Shown: piece by piece, positions 7,271 to 15,695 of the stretch
Layout of the letters: every line of letters starts with the position of its first letter
How positions within the stretch are numbered: position 1 is the stretch's first letter
Source of the DNA: BPGX01 sp037447455
GTDB taxonomy: Bacteria > Bacteroidota > Bacteroidia > B-17B0 > Aurantibacillaceae
Length of the DNA: 64,000 nt
Direction: 5' to 3'
Assembly: GCA_037447455.1 (NCBI GenBank)
Contig: JBBIGQ010000006.1
Location: 1-64,000 of the forward strand
Made by a program: the position numbers and the translations under genes
Notes under the pieces: model-generated
What the model saw: the letters and a program-made list of their open reading frames with translations, nothing else
Told to the model about the DNA's origin: nothing
Databases searched by the model: none

Positions 7271-7952
7271 TGACTTATAGTTTAAATTTTTAATAAGATT
7301 AGCGGCTTTAATGGCAGAGTTAACGTGCAATTTTTTATAGATCTTAGAGATAATATTTCGAATAGTGTTGGGGCTGATATTTAGTTTTTCTGCAATTTCT
7401 TTGTATTCCAAACCCTTAATGAGAAGATCCAAAATTTCTTTTTCTCGATTGGTTAGTTTGAATTCATCAATATTATTGTATTTTTCAGAAAGCATTTTGT
7501 TATCAATAATTTTTTCAGTACATTTTAATAAGTTTAAAACTTTTCTAGCAATAGCAGGAGACATCGGTGTACCTTCATCGTGAATTAAATTTTCAATAGC
7601 TTCTTTAATTTTTTCAATAGGTTCGTCTTTTAGTAAATAACCGTCTGCACCAACTTTTATAGCTTCAAATATTTTATCATCTTCATCAAAAACAGTAAGC
7701 ACGATGAATTTGGTGTTGTAATTTCTTTTAGTAGATTCCGAAATAGCAGTAATACCATTCATTTCAGGCATATCTAGATCCATTAAAACAACATCAGGTA
7801 AGATGTTGTTTTGGGCTTCTTTCATTTTTTTCTAAAAAATCTACGCCGTTAGACTCCGTGAATAATACTTCAAAATTTGGTAAATTATTAAGACGGTTGC
7901 TTAAAGTATTTAAAATTTTTAAGTTATCATCAACAATACCTATGTATATCAT
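7268..7952 (-). pseudogene. NarL/LuxR-family response regulator, one frameshift
   Basis: A receiver domain begins at the ATG at 7952 (MIYIGIVDDN, acidic pocket DD). It breaks in a run of seven T on the plus strand (7825-7831) and continues in another frame (DVVLMDLDMPEMNG with the phospho-acceptor Asp, FIVLTVFDED with the conserved Thr, LLKDEP with the conserved Lys). A LuxR-type helix-turn-helix follows (LTNREKEILDLLIKGLEYKEIAEKLNISPNTI). One base fewer in the run would give 227 residues, a normal length. It lies directly after a histidine kinase on the same strand, a usual two-component pair. Its stop codon abuts the broken end of hisD. Confidence 0.87.
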
Positions 7953-8001
7953 TTTTTTGTGTAATGTTAAATAAAATCTGATGTTCATGTAAATAGTATT
8001 A

Positions 8002-8353
8002 TTATACTATTAATTTTAATTTGTACATGGTTCCTTTTCCTACTTCTGATTCTCTTTGTATATCAATGTTAAACTCTTTTGCCCGAGCTAGAATATTTTT
8101 TAATCCATAACCGTCATCCGAGATGGTAATATTAAGTATATTGTTATCTTGTTGAATATTTATTTTAATTTCTTGCGCGTTGGAATGTTTATAGGCATTG
8201 TTCAATATTTCCTGGCAAATTCTAAAAATATTCAATACTAACAGAGAATTTATATTTTTGTCATCTTGTATTTTTTCTTCAAAAGTTATTTTAGTGCTTT
8301 TATTATTAAACAATCTTTTTGTAAAAACTTTTAATTTATTAAAAACATTATCC
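8002..8353 (-). pseudogene. Histidine kinase fragment, HATPase domain only
   Basis: The last roughly 117 residues are a NarL-partner type kinase catalytic domain: N-box RICQEILNNAYKHSN, G1 region ISDDGYGLKNI, and GKGT near the C terminus. Upstream the frame stays open to 8874, but that part is simply the antisense of a lipoprotein gene. The place where the phospho-acceptor motif ELHDN should lie reads VMMDN, with no His, and this coincides with the join near 8354. The sensor and the H-box are therefore lost. The partner regulator follows after 49 bases. The kinase cannot autophosphorylate in this form. Confidence 0.8.
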
Positions 8354-9111
8354 ATCATTACTCTTACCAGCTCTTTTTTAATAACTTCTTGCAAAAAAGA
8401 AGAAGTAAGTTCAAATAACAATAACAATTCAACTTCAACTAATAATCCAAACAATAACAATCCAGCCGCTCCCACCATATACAAAGATGGCGTTTTGGCG
8501 ATGGTAAAATCAAAAGTTATTACAAGTATAAATCCGAGAACGGGTCCAATTACTACAACCGTATTTTCTGAATCGGCTTCTGCAGCTTTCAAAGCATCAT
8601 CTTCCAATAATCTTGTGGATGCAGGAACAATTAAGATAAATGACTCTACGCTCACCAAGTATTCTAATAATGTGTACGTGTTTACTAAGAAAAATCCTAA
8701 TAGTACATCCAATTTTACGAGTTTTTTTAACTCTACAATTACATGGAGTCTTACAGGCAATAGTTCTGAAGGTATCAACGCGGTTAATTTAACTGTACCA
8801 GGTGGTGGAGTTCCTAATCCCTCCTGGACATTGACTACATCAAGCAATCCAACTCCAACTGTAAGTTTATCCAATGGTTTTGTTTTCTATAATATCTATA
8901 ACTCCGCTTACGATTCAATACAATTACAAATTATACAGTTACCCCCTCCCAATTATCTGGCGTGCAACCTACTACTTCTAATCCTGCAACAGGACCAATG
9001 GGACAGGTAACACATGTTGGCTTAAAGTACTATAATCAAGTTGTCGGCACGAAAACAATAACCTTAGTTAAAACATCATCAACCACTTACATGGCACATG
9101 TAGTCAACTAA
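8342..9111 (+). pseudogene. Lipoprotein of unknown function, start lost and one frameshift
   Basis: The frame shows a lipoprotein signal (KTLSIITLTSSFLITSC, lipobox with Cys, then KKEE) and an Asn/Ser-rich linker, then a beta-rich secreted domain. No ATG precedes the signal; the frame instead runs back into the antisense of the histidine kinase, so the first few codons have been replaced. Near 8925-8930 a one-base loss shifts the frame. Restored, it continues ITNYTVTPSQLSGVQ to a TAA at 9109-9111. I do not recognise the domain. The probable site is the outer membrane or periplasm. Confidence 0.7.
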
Positions 9112-9157
9112 TTAAAAGTTTTTTGCCGGTTTTGACCTTATCAAAAAACCAGTCCCC

Positions 9158-9178
9158 TTGCAACGGGTTTTGTTGCAA
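9158..9178. repeat. Perfect 7-base inverted repeat upstream of a beta-barrel gene
   Basis: TTGCAAC (9158-9164) and GTTGCAA (9172-9178) flank a seven-base loop. The surrounding 9150-9200 stretch is richer in G and C than its neighbours. It could be an operator or a small hairpin in the leader of the gene at 9235; no T-run follows, so it is not an obvious terminator. Confidence 0.35.
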
Positions 9179-9234
9179 CCGCGGTACCCGAAAAGCGGAG
9201 AAAATAGAGTAGGGGAAAATAAAAATAAAAAACT

Positions 9235-9881
9235 ATGAAAAAAATCACAACCCTCGCAATCGCACTTTCTACAGTGCTAGTTTCAATCAATGAAAACAAA
9301 ATTCAAGCTCAAAGTTTTGACAAAGGAAAATTTGTCGGAACAGTAGGTTATGGCATCTCAGCCATTTTTGGCAAATGGAAAAGATTAATTGATGCAACAT
9401 ATGCAGGTGGAACTGGCACCAGTAAAGCATCTGCATTTGGTCCCTTATTGATAAAAGGTGATTATGGTATCAGCGACAAAATTGGGGTAGGTGGAGTAAT
9501 AGGATATGGAAGAATGAAGCATGAGTATACTTATGAAAGTACTGTTGTAATTCCAACTCCTCCTTATACTAAAAAAGAAACATACACAGACACATGGAAA
9601 CTTTCTGCAATCATTATTGCTGTTAGAGGAACTTATCATTTTGTAAATAAAGACAATCTAGATGTGTACGGTGGTGTGGAAGGGGTGCAGGAATCGTGTC
9701 TATTAAATGGCAATCCACAGCTCCCGATAATACTACACAGCCAGCAATCTCTGGTAGTGGTGCATATTATGGATTGAATGTGGGTGCACGTTATTATTTC
9801 TCATCTTCTTTTGGGGTGTATGGTGAATTAGGGTATAACTTAGGTTCATTCTTAAATCTTGGATTGGCTTTGAAGTTTTGA
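9235..9881 (+). pseudogene. Outer-membrane beta-barrel protein, one frameshift
   Basis: This is a signal peptide (MKKITTLAIALSTVLVSINE, cleavage near IQAQS) followed by alternating amphipathic strands typical of small 8-stranded barrels: GYGISDKIGVGGVIGYG, AVRGTYHF, DVYGGV. The frame breaks at 9678-9690 around a GAAGGGGTG sequence and continues as GIVSIKW ... GLNVGARYYFSSSFGVYGELGYN, with a C-terminal strand ending in Phe (LALKF). Repair gives about 215 residues, a normal size for this class. A terminator hairpin follows. Function unknown. Confidence 0.75.
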
Positions 9882-9906
9882 TATTATTTGATGTAGGTAT
9901 TAAATC

Positions 9907-9934
9907 AAAAGAGGAGAAAATCTCCCCTTTTTTT
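9907..9934 (+). terminator. Rho-independent terminator after the beta-barrel gene
   Basis: The stem AAAAGAGGAGA/TCTCCCCTTTT has one A-C mismatch, a short A loop, and a run of T after it. Confidence 0.75.
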
Positions 9935-10109
9935 ACTTTAAAATTTATTGTAAGTACCTATGCTTATTCTTGATTTTGCCATTAAAATCATAAATACATC
10001 AAAAGACAAAGAACTTCTAACTATTCAAATAAATTAGTATTCAATATCTCATGGAAGCCGAAGCTTGAATTTTCTTTACTTACTTTTTCGTACTTTCGCA
10101 AAAAAAATT

Positions 10110-10820
10110 ATGTGTGTAAAATTTGGAGTAATTGTATTTCCTGGTTCAAATTGTGATGATGATGCCGTTTATGTGCTTTCTCAAAAATTAAATCAAAAGG
10201 TTGTAAAACTATGGCACAAACAATCAGGTCTTGAAGCGTGTACACATCTCATCTTACCGGGCGGTTTTTCTTATGGTGATTATCTCAGAAGTGGCGCTAT
10301 TGCCCGCTTTTCCCCCATTGTGAAAAGCGTGATAGAACATGCCAATAAAGGTGGCTTTGTACTTGGTATATGCAACGGATTTCAAATACTTTGTGAAGCA
10401 CACTTGCTTCCGGGCGCTTTATTGCACAATACCAACCGAAAGTTTATCTGCAAAAATGTTTTCATTAAACCGGCTAATTATTCTTCATTGCTTACTCAAC
10501 ATCTACCAAAAGATAAAAAAGCATATAAAATCCCGATAGCACACGGAGAAGGAAATTATTATGCTGACGCTGATACCTTAAAATCTATGCAAGACAATGA
10601 ACAAATTATTTTCCAATATTGTGATGAAAATGGAATTGTTTCACAAGAAAGCAACCCCAATGGTTCTCTGTTAAATATAGCCGGTATTTGCAATCAACAA
10701 AAAAATGTTTTTGGAATGATGCCACATCCTGAAAGAGCCGCCGATGAAGAACTTAGAAATACAGACGGTATCTTCATTTTTCAAAGCATTATTGAATCTT
10801 CTTTAGCGTTCTCCATTTAA
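10110..10820 (+). CDS. purQ: Phosphoribosylformylglycinamidine synthase, glutaminase subunit
   Basis: PurQ is the glutaminase subunit that supplies ammonia to PurL in the fourth step of purine synthesis. The 236-residue product has the class I glutamine amidotransferase triad: Cys in GICNGFQIL, and His and Glu in MMPHPERA near the C terminus. The N terminus VIVFPGSNCDDD and the segment LPGGFSYGDYLRSGAIARFSP are PurQ hallmarks. The start is set at ATG 10110 because MCVKFGVIVFPG matches the family start; an upstream open extension to 10065 has no support. metH follows after six bases. The PurL subunit is not in this window. Confidence 0.93.
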   Translation: MCVKFGVIVFPGSNCDDDAVYVLSQKLNQKVVKLWHKQSGLEACTHLILPGGFSYGDYLRSGAIARFSPIVKSVIEHANKGGFVLGICNGFQILCEAHLLPGALLHNTNRKFICKNVFIKPANYSSLLTQHLPKDKKAYKIPIAHGEGNYYADADTLKSMQDNEQIIFQYCDENGIVSQESNPNGSLLNIAGICNQQKNVFGMMPHPERAADEELRNTDGIFIFQSIIESSLAFSI

Positions 10821-10826
10821 AAGATT

Positions 10827-13800
10827 ATGACAAATACAACTACTTTTCCAAAAACTATTGAGCTTATTAAAAAAGAATTGGATCGTCGCATTTTCGTAAT
10901 TGATGGTGCAATGGGGACCATGATCCAAAAACACCGATTGTCTGAACAAGATTATCGTGGAGAGAAATTCCAAAATTGGCACAAAGAAATCAAAGGTAAT
11001 AACGATATTTTAGTACTCACTCAACCAGACATTATTCAAAACATTCACTTACAATATCTATACGCCGGAGCAGATATTATTGAGACAAATACTTTTAATG
11101 CTCAAAAAATATCTCAGGCAGATTACGACATGCAAGAGTTCGCTTATGAAATTAACTACAATGCTGCACAAATAGCCCGTAAAGCTGTACAACAATTTTA
11201 TCTGGAAACTCAAACTGATTTTAATTCTTCTCCCAAATTTGTGGCTGGAGCCATTGGACCTACTAATAAAACATTATCAATTTCACCAGATGTGTCTCGT
11301 CCGGAGTACCGGTCTATTACTTTTGACGAACTATCTGATGCTTACGCTGAACAAATCCTTGGCTTGATAGATGGCGGCGTAGATATACTTTTGATTGAAA
11401 CCATCTTTGATACCCTTAATGCCAAAGCCGCTATTTATGCCGCACTGAATATCTTTGAAAAACGCGGTATTCAATTACCTATCATGATTTCCGGCACCAT
11501 CACAGATGCCAGCGGTAGAACTCTTTCAGGACAAACGGTAGAAGCTTTTTTAATTTCTGTTTCTCACGCTCCTATATTGAGCATTGGCTTGAATTGTGCT
11601 TTAGGAGCAAAAGAAATGCGCCCCTACATTGAAGAATTAGCAAATAAATCAGAATTTTACATCAGTGCTTACCCCAATGCAGGATTACCTAATCAATTTG
11701 GTGAATACGATGAGACACCTGAAACCATGTCACATTATATCTGCGAGTTCATTGAAAGTGGATTGGTCAATATAGTGGGTGGATGCTGCGGCACTACTCC
11801 CGAGCATATTCACCACATTGCCGAGCACGCAAAAAAATCTGTTCCAAGAAAACCTCAAAAACAGCCAAAATATCTCAGAATTTCAGGACTTGAAGCTACA
11901 ACACTAAGACCAGATAGTAATTTCATGAATATAGGCGAACGAACGAATGTTACCGGTTCAAGAAAATTCCTGCGACTCATCAAAGAAAAAAATTATGTAG
12001 AAGCACTTTCAATCGCCAGAGAACAAGTTGAAAACGGTGCTCAATTAATAGATATATGCATGGATGAAGCCATGATTGATGGTGTAGAAGCCATAACGAC
12101 GTTTCTTAAATTTATTGCTTCTGAGCCCGATATTGCCCGTGTCCCCATCATGGTAGATTCTTCCAAATTTGAAATCATTGAAGCAGCTCTAAAACACATT
12201 CAAGGAAAATGTATTGTAAATTCTATATCCTTAAAAAATGGTGAAGAAGAATTTATGCGTCAGGTCAAAATAATAAGAAAATATGGTGCAGCTGTCATTG
12301 TCATGGCATTTGATGAACAGGGACAAGCCGATACATTGCAAAGAAGAATTGAGATCTGCCAAAGAGCTTACAATATATTAGTCAATAAAGTTCACTTCCC
12401 ACCGGAGGATATAATTTTTGATCCAAACATATTTCCTGTAGCTACCGGAATGGAAGAACATAGAAGAAACGCTTTGGATTTTTTTGAAGCTACGAAATGG
12501 ATTAAAGAAAATTTACCTTATGCAAAAGTGAGCGGCGGTATCAGTAATGTTTCATTTTCATTCCGAGGTAATGATACCGTGAGAGAGTCCATTCATGCGG
12601 CTTTTCTATATCACGGCATTCGTTATGGAATGGACATGGGCATTGTAAATCCTTCTCAACTGGTCGTATACGAAGAGATAGACAAAGAATTATTACAATT
12701 AATTGAAGATGTTTTGTTTGACCGAAGCGATGATGCCGCTGAAAAACTCATTGCCAAAGCTGAAGAAATTAAGTTGTCCGAAAAAGGAGACACTGGCAAT
12801 AAAAAATCTAAATCTGCTGATTTTGAATGGCGACAGCTTCCTGTGGAAGAGCGATTGAAACATGCCTTAATTAAAGGCATTGACGAGTATATTGAAAAAG
12901 ATACCGAAGAAGCACGAGTTAAATATGATGAGCCCCTTAAAGTAATAGAAGGACCGCTCATGGATGGAATGAATGTAGTAGGCGATTTGTTTGGTAGTGG
13001 AAAAATGTTTTTACCACAAGTCGTAAAAAGCGCCCGTGTGATGAAAAAAGCAGTGGCCTATTTACAACCGTTTTTATTAGCCCAGCAAAAAAGCGGCGAA
13101 AAAAAAGGCAAAATTTTATTAGCCACTGTGAAAGGGGATGTACACGATATTGGAAAAAATATTGTAGGAGTGGTATTAGCGTGCAATAACTATGAGATTG
13201 TAGATTTGGGCGTGATGGTGCCTGCTGAAAAAATTATTCAAAGAGCAATAGAAGAAGATGCGGATATTATTGGATTGAGTGGTTTAATTACTCCTTCTTT
13301 AGATGAAATGATTCATGTCGCCAAAGAAATGGAGCGAATTGGCTTGAACAAGCCCTTACTCATTGGTGGTGCCACCACATCCAAAATTCACACCGCTGTC
13401 AAAATTACCCCTCATTATTCCAATCCGGTAATACATGTAAATGATGCGTCAAAATCTGTTCCGGTTGTTTCTGCACTTTTATCAAAAGAGCAAAAATTAG
13501 AGTTTATTCAGAAAATTAAAGTAGAATATGACACAATCAGAAACAGTTTTCAAAAAGATAAAAATCCTAATATCTTTCTATCATTGGAAAAAGCCAGAGA
13601 GAATAAATTTAAGATAAATTGGGAAGAGTACATCATACCAGTACCTAAACACTTAGGAATCTATACTTTGAAAAATATTGATTTATCAACCATTGCCGAA
13701 TACATTGATTGGACACCATTTTTTCACGCGTGGGAAATAAAAGGAGTTTATCCGAAAATTTTAGAAGATTCTAAAAAAGGTCCGGAAGCCCAAAAATTAT

Positions 13801-14531
13801 TGGAAGATGGACAAAAAATTCTTGATGAAATTATCCGAAAAAAATGGCTGACGGCCAATGCAGTATTTGGAATTTTTCCTGCAAAAGTTGTTAATAACGA
13901 TGATATAGAAATCAATTACCTACAACGCACCTTCATTCTGCATACTTTAAGGCAACAAACTAAAAAGCCGGAAGGTCAATACAACATCGCATTGGCGGAC
14001 TTCCTGCATCCGACGAATACTGATTATATCGGTGCTTTTGCCGTTACAACAGGCATTGGACAACAGGAAATTGTCCAACACTTTGAAAAAAAACACGACG
14101 ATTACAAAGCCATTATGATAAAAGTAATGGCCGACAGATTAGCAGAGGCATTGGCAGAGTACTTACATCTTCAAGTGCGTAAGAAATACTGGACCTATGC
14201 ACCCGATGAAAATTTTTCAAATGATGAGTTAATACAAGAAAAATACAGGGGCATTCGTCCGGCCCCCGGCTACCCTGCTCAGCCCGATCATACCGAAAAA
14301 GCCATTATTTGGGAATTATTACAAGTAGAAAATCATGCAGGTATTCACCTCACAGAAAATATGGCTATGTTCCCTACTGCATCTGTCAGTGGTTTATACT
14401 TTGCTCATCCACAAGCACATTATTTTAGTGTAGGAAAAATTAATAAAGATCAGGTAGCAGATTATGCCAGAAGAAAAAATAAATCAATTGAAGAAATGGA
14501 AAAGTGGTTGTCGCCAATTTTAGGATACTGA
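10827..14531 (+). CDS. metH: Cobalamin-dependent methionine synthase
   Basis: MetH transfers the methyl group of 5-methyltetrahydrofolate through cobalamin to homocysteine. At 1234 residues it is full length with all four modules: homocysteine-binding (1-330) with zinc ligands in GLNCALG (about 256) and GGCCGTT (about 320); folate-binding (about 355-620) with NIGERTNVTGS; cobalamin-binding with the axial His in GDVHDIGKNIVG (about 773) and the SGLITPSLDEM loop; and a SAM-binding reactivation domain (about 900-1230) with RGIRPAPGYPAQPDHTEK (about 1142). It lies six bases after purQ, so the two are probably cotranscribed. No cobalamin riboswitch can be seen in the short gap. Confidence 0.97.
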   Translation: MTNTTTFPKTIELIKKELDRRIFVIDGAMGTMIQKHRLSEQDYRGEKFQNWHKEIKGNNDILVLTQPDIIQNIHLQYLYAGADIIETNTFNAQKISQADYDMQEFAYEINYNAAQIARKAVQQFYLETQTDFNSSPKFVAGAIGPTNKTLSISPDVSRPEYRSITFDELSDAYAEQILGLIDGGVDILLIETIFDTLNAKAAIYAALNIFEKRGIQLPIMISGTITDASGRTLSGQTVEAFLISVSHAPILSIGLNCALGAKEMRPYIEELANKSEFYISAYPNAGLPNQFGEYDETPETMSHYICEFIESGLVNIVGGCCGTTPEHIHHIAEHAKKSVPRKPQKQPKYLRISGLEATTLRPDSNFMNIGERTNVTGSRKFLRLIKEKNYVEALSIAREQVENGAQLIDICMDEAMIDGVEAITTFLKFIASEPDIARVPIMVDSSKFEIIEAALKHIQGKCIVNSISLKNGEEEFMRQVKIIRKYGAAVIVMAFDEQGQADTLQRRIEICQRAYNILVNKVHFPPEDIIFDPNIFPVATGMEEHRRNALDFFEATKWIKENLPYAKVSGGISNVSFSFRGNDTVRESIHAAFLYHGIRYGMDMGIVNPSQLVVYEEIDKELLQLIEDVLFDRSDDAAEKLIAKAEEIKLSEKGDTGNKKSKSADFEWRQLPVEERLKHALIKGIDEYIEKDTEEARVKYDEPLKVIEGPLMDGMNVVGDLFGSGKMFLPQVVKSARVMKKAVAYLQPFLLAQQKSGEKKGKILLATVKGDVHDIGKNIVGVVLACNNYEIVDLGVMVPAEKIIQRAIEEDADIIGLSGLITPSLDEMIHVAKEMERIGLNKPLLIGGATTSKIHTAVKITPHYSNPVIHVNDASKSVPVVSALLSKEQKLEFIQKIKVEYDTIRNSFQKDKNPNIFLSLEKARENKFKINWEEYIIPVPKHLGIYTLKNIDLSTIAEYIDWTPFFHAWEIKGVYPKILEDSKKGPEAQKLLEDGQKILDEIIRKKWLTANAVFGIFPAKVVNNDDIEINYLQRTFILHTLRQQTKKPEGQYNIALADFLHPTNTDYIGAFAVTTGIGQQEIVQHFEKKHDDYKAIMIKVMADRLAEALAEYLHLQVRKKYWTYAPDENFSNDELIQEKYRGIRPAPGYPAQPDHTEKAIIWELLQVENHAGIHLTENMAMFPTASVSGLYFAHPQAHYFSVGKINKDQVADYARRKNKSIEEMEKWLSPILGY

Positions 14532-14668
14532 TAAATTTTAGGTTGAAAATAAGTTAATAAAGAACAGATATTTCTCTTAATCAGAATGAAACAAATATGA
14601 GTTTTACAGGCAGCAACGTTTTTAATAAAATTTGTTTTGTTTTTTATGCAATGCTTTGATTTAAAATA

Positions 14669-14702
14669 AAAATGACTATCCAGGTGTGTGGATAGTCATT
14701 TT
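14669..14702. terminator. Bidirectional terminator between metH and the Cys-rich gene
   Basis: This is a perfect 14-base-pair stem (14669-14682 with 14689-14702) around a six-base loop GGTGTG. The outer A/T ends of the stem supply a short U tract in both directions, which suits the convergent genes on either side. Confidence 0.85.
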
Positions 14703-14727
14703 CAGGTTCATTAAGGACGAAGGCATA

Positions 14728-14997
14728 TTACTTTGTTGGTTGTGTGTTAGTTGGTTGAGTTTCTTCGTGTTTTACAGCTTTTTTACAGCAGGCCTTTTTT
14801 TCGCCGTTTGAGGCAGTGGAGCATTCTTTTTTATCTGCATTTTTTTTGCAGCATTCTTTGCCTTCTTTAGCGCCTTTTTTGCAGCACTCTTTACTGCATT
14901 TTTTGTTTTTGTCATCACCACATTTTGCATTAGTGGCCATTAAGTTAGTTCCGGCGATAAAACCGCTGATGGTTACAAGCATTAATAACTTTTTCAT
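14728..14997 (-). CDS. Small secreted Cys/Lys-rich protein
   Basis: The 89-residue product has a signal peptide (MKKLLMLVTISGFIAGTNLMA) and a mature part dominated by Lys and Cys in repeated patterns: KKCSKECCKK, KECCKKNADKKEC, KACCKK. There are nine Cys in the mature part. The pattern suggests metal binding or disulfide packing, but I do not recognise a characterised family. A TATATTTG element lies 28 bases upstream. The Cys-Cys pairs could chelate copper or zinc; that is inference from composition only. Confidence 0.75.
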   Translation of the reverse strand: MKKLLMLVTISGFIAGTNLMATNAKCGDDKNKKCSKECCKKGAKEGKECCKKNADKKECSTASNGEKKACCKKAVKHEETQPTNTQPTK

Positions 14998-15024
14998 AGA
15001 TTTAGGTTTTTAATTTTATTGATG

Positions 15025-15032
15025 CAAATATA
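15025..15032 (-). promoter_or_regulatory. -7 promoter element of the Cys-rich gene
   Basis: TATATTTG on the minus strand matches TAnnTTTG. The start codon lies 27 bases downstream. No clear -33 TTTG was seen. Confidence 0.5.
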
Positions 15033-15118
15033 GATAAAATTTATTGAACTTTAATTGTTAAAAATACTTATTTATTTATAATTAGTATCTACTTTAGAAT
15101 AAGTTTAGATAATTGAAT

Positions 15119-15126
15119 TATTTTTG
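15119..15126 (+). promoter_or_regulatory. -7 promoter element of the glutathione peroxidase gene
   Basis: TATTTTTG matches TAnnTTTG and ends 12 bases before the ATG at 15139, so the transcript would be nearly leaderless. Confidence 0.5.
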
Positions 15127-15138
15127 CACTTAAAAAAT

Positions 15139-15693
15139 ATGAAAGTACTTTATTTTCTTGTAGCAATACCTTTTATTGGAAGTTTTTTTCAGAATAAACC
15201 GGCTGAGAAAACATCTATTCATCAATTTAAGGCAAAAGATATAGATGGTCATGTGATTGATTTTTCTACTTTCAAGGGTAAAAAATTGTTGATTGTGAAC
15301 ACGGCATCTGAATGCGGTTTTACGCCACAGTACAAGAATCTGGAGACGCTCTATCAAAAGTATAAAGATAAAAATTTTTTAATAATAGCGTTTCCGTGCA
15401 ATGATTTTGGAGGACAGGAACCAGGTGATGCATCTCAAATTAAATCCTTTTGTCAGAAAAATTATGGGGTCAGTTTTTTGGTAATGGAAAAAGTAAAAAT
15501 AAAAGGAGAAGAGGTGCATCCCATTTATCAATGGCTGACACAAAAAGAAAAGAATGGGGTAAAAAGTTCTACGGTGATGTGGAACTTTCAGAAATATTTG
15601 ATTGATGAAAGTGGGTATTTAGTAGATTATTACAATTCTACGGTCAATCCCCTTTCGGATAAAATTGTTAATTGGATTGAAGGAAAAAAATAA
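15139..15693 (+). CDS. Glutathione peroxidase-family thiol peroxidase
   Basis: The 184-residue product starts at ATG 15139; a TTG at 15124 overlaps the promoter and is unlikely. An N-terminal hydrophobic segment (VLYFLVAIPFIGSF) suggests export or membrane anchoring. The thioredoxin-like fold carries the family motifs: NTASECGFTPQY with the peroxidatic Cys, FPCNDFGGQEPG with the Gln, and a Trp-Asn pair in MWNFQKYL. Bacterial enzymes of this type usually use thioredoxin, and here bacillithiol is possible because bshB1 follows two bases later. Role: reduction of hydroperoxides. The family is secure, the reductant is not. Confidence 0.9.
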   Translation: MKVLYFLVAIPFIGSFFQNKPAEKTSIHQFKAKDIDGHVIDFSTFKGKKLLIVNTASECGFTPQYKNLETLYQKYKDKNFLIIAFPCNDFGGQEPGDASQIKSFCQKNYGVSFLVMEKVKIKGEEVHPIYQWLTQKEKNGVKSSTVMWNFQKYLIDESGYLVDYYNSTVNPLSDKIVNWIEGKK

Positions 15694-15695
15694 GT

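Noticed and set aside
8354..8874. Open minus-strand frame extending the histidine kinase to 290 residues
   Set aside because: It is the antisense of the lipoprotein; its sequence is Val/Leu/Gly-rich with no kinase features. Only the part below 8354 is kinase.
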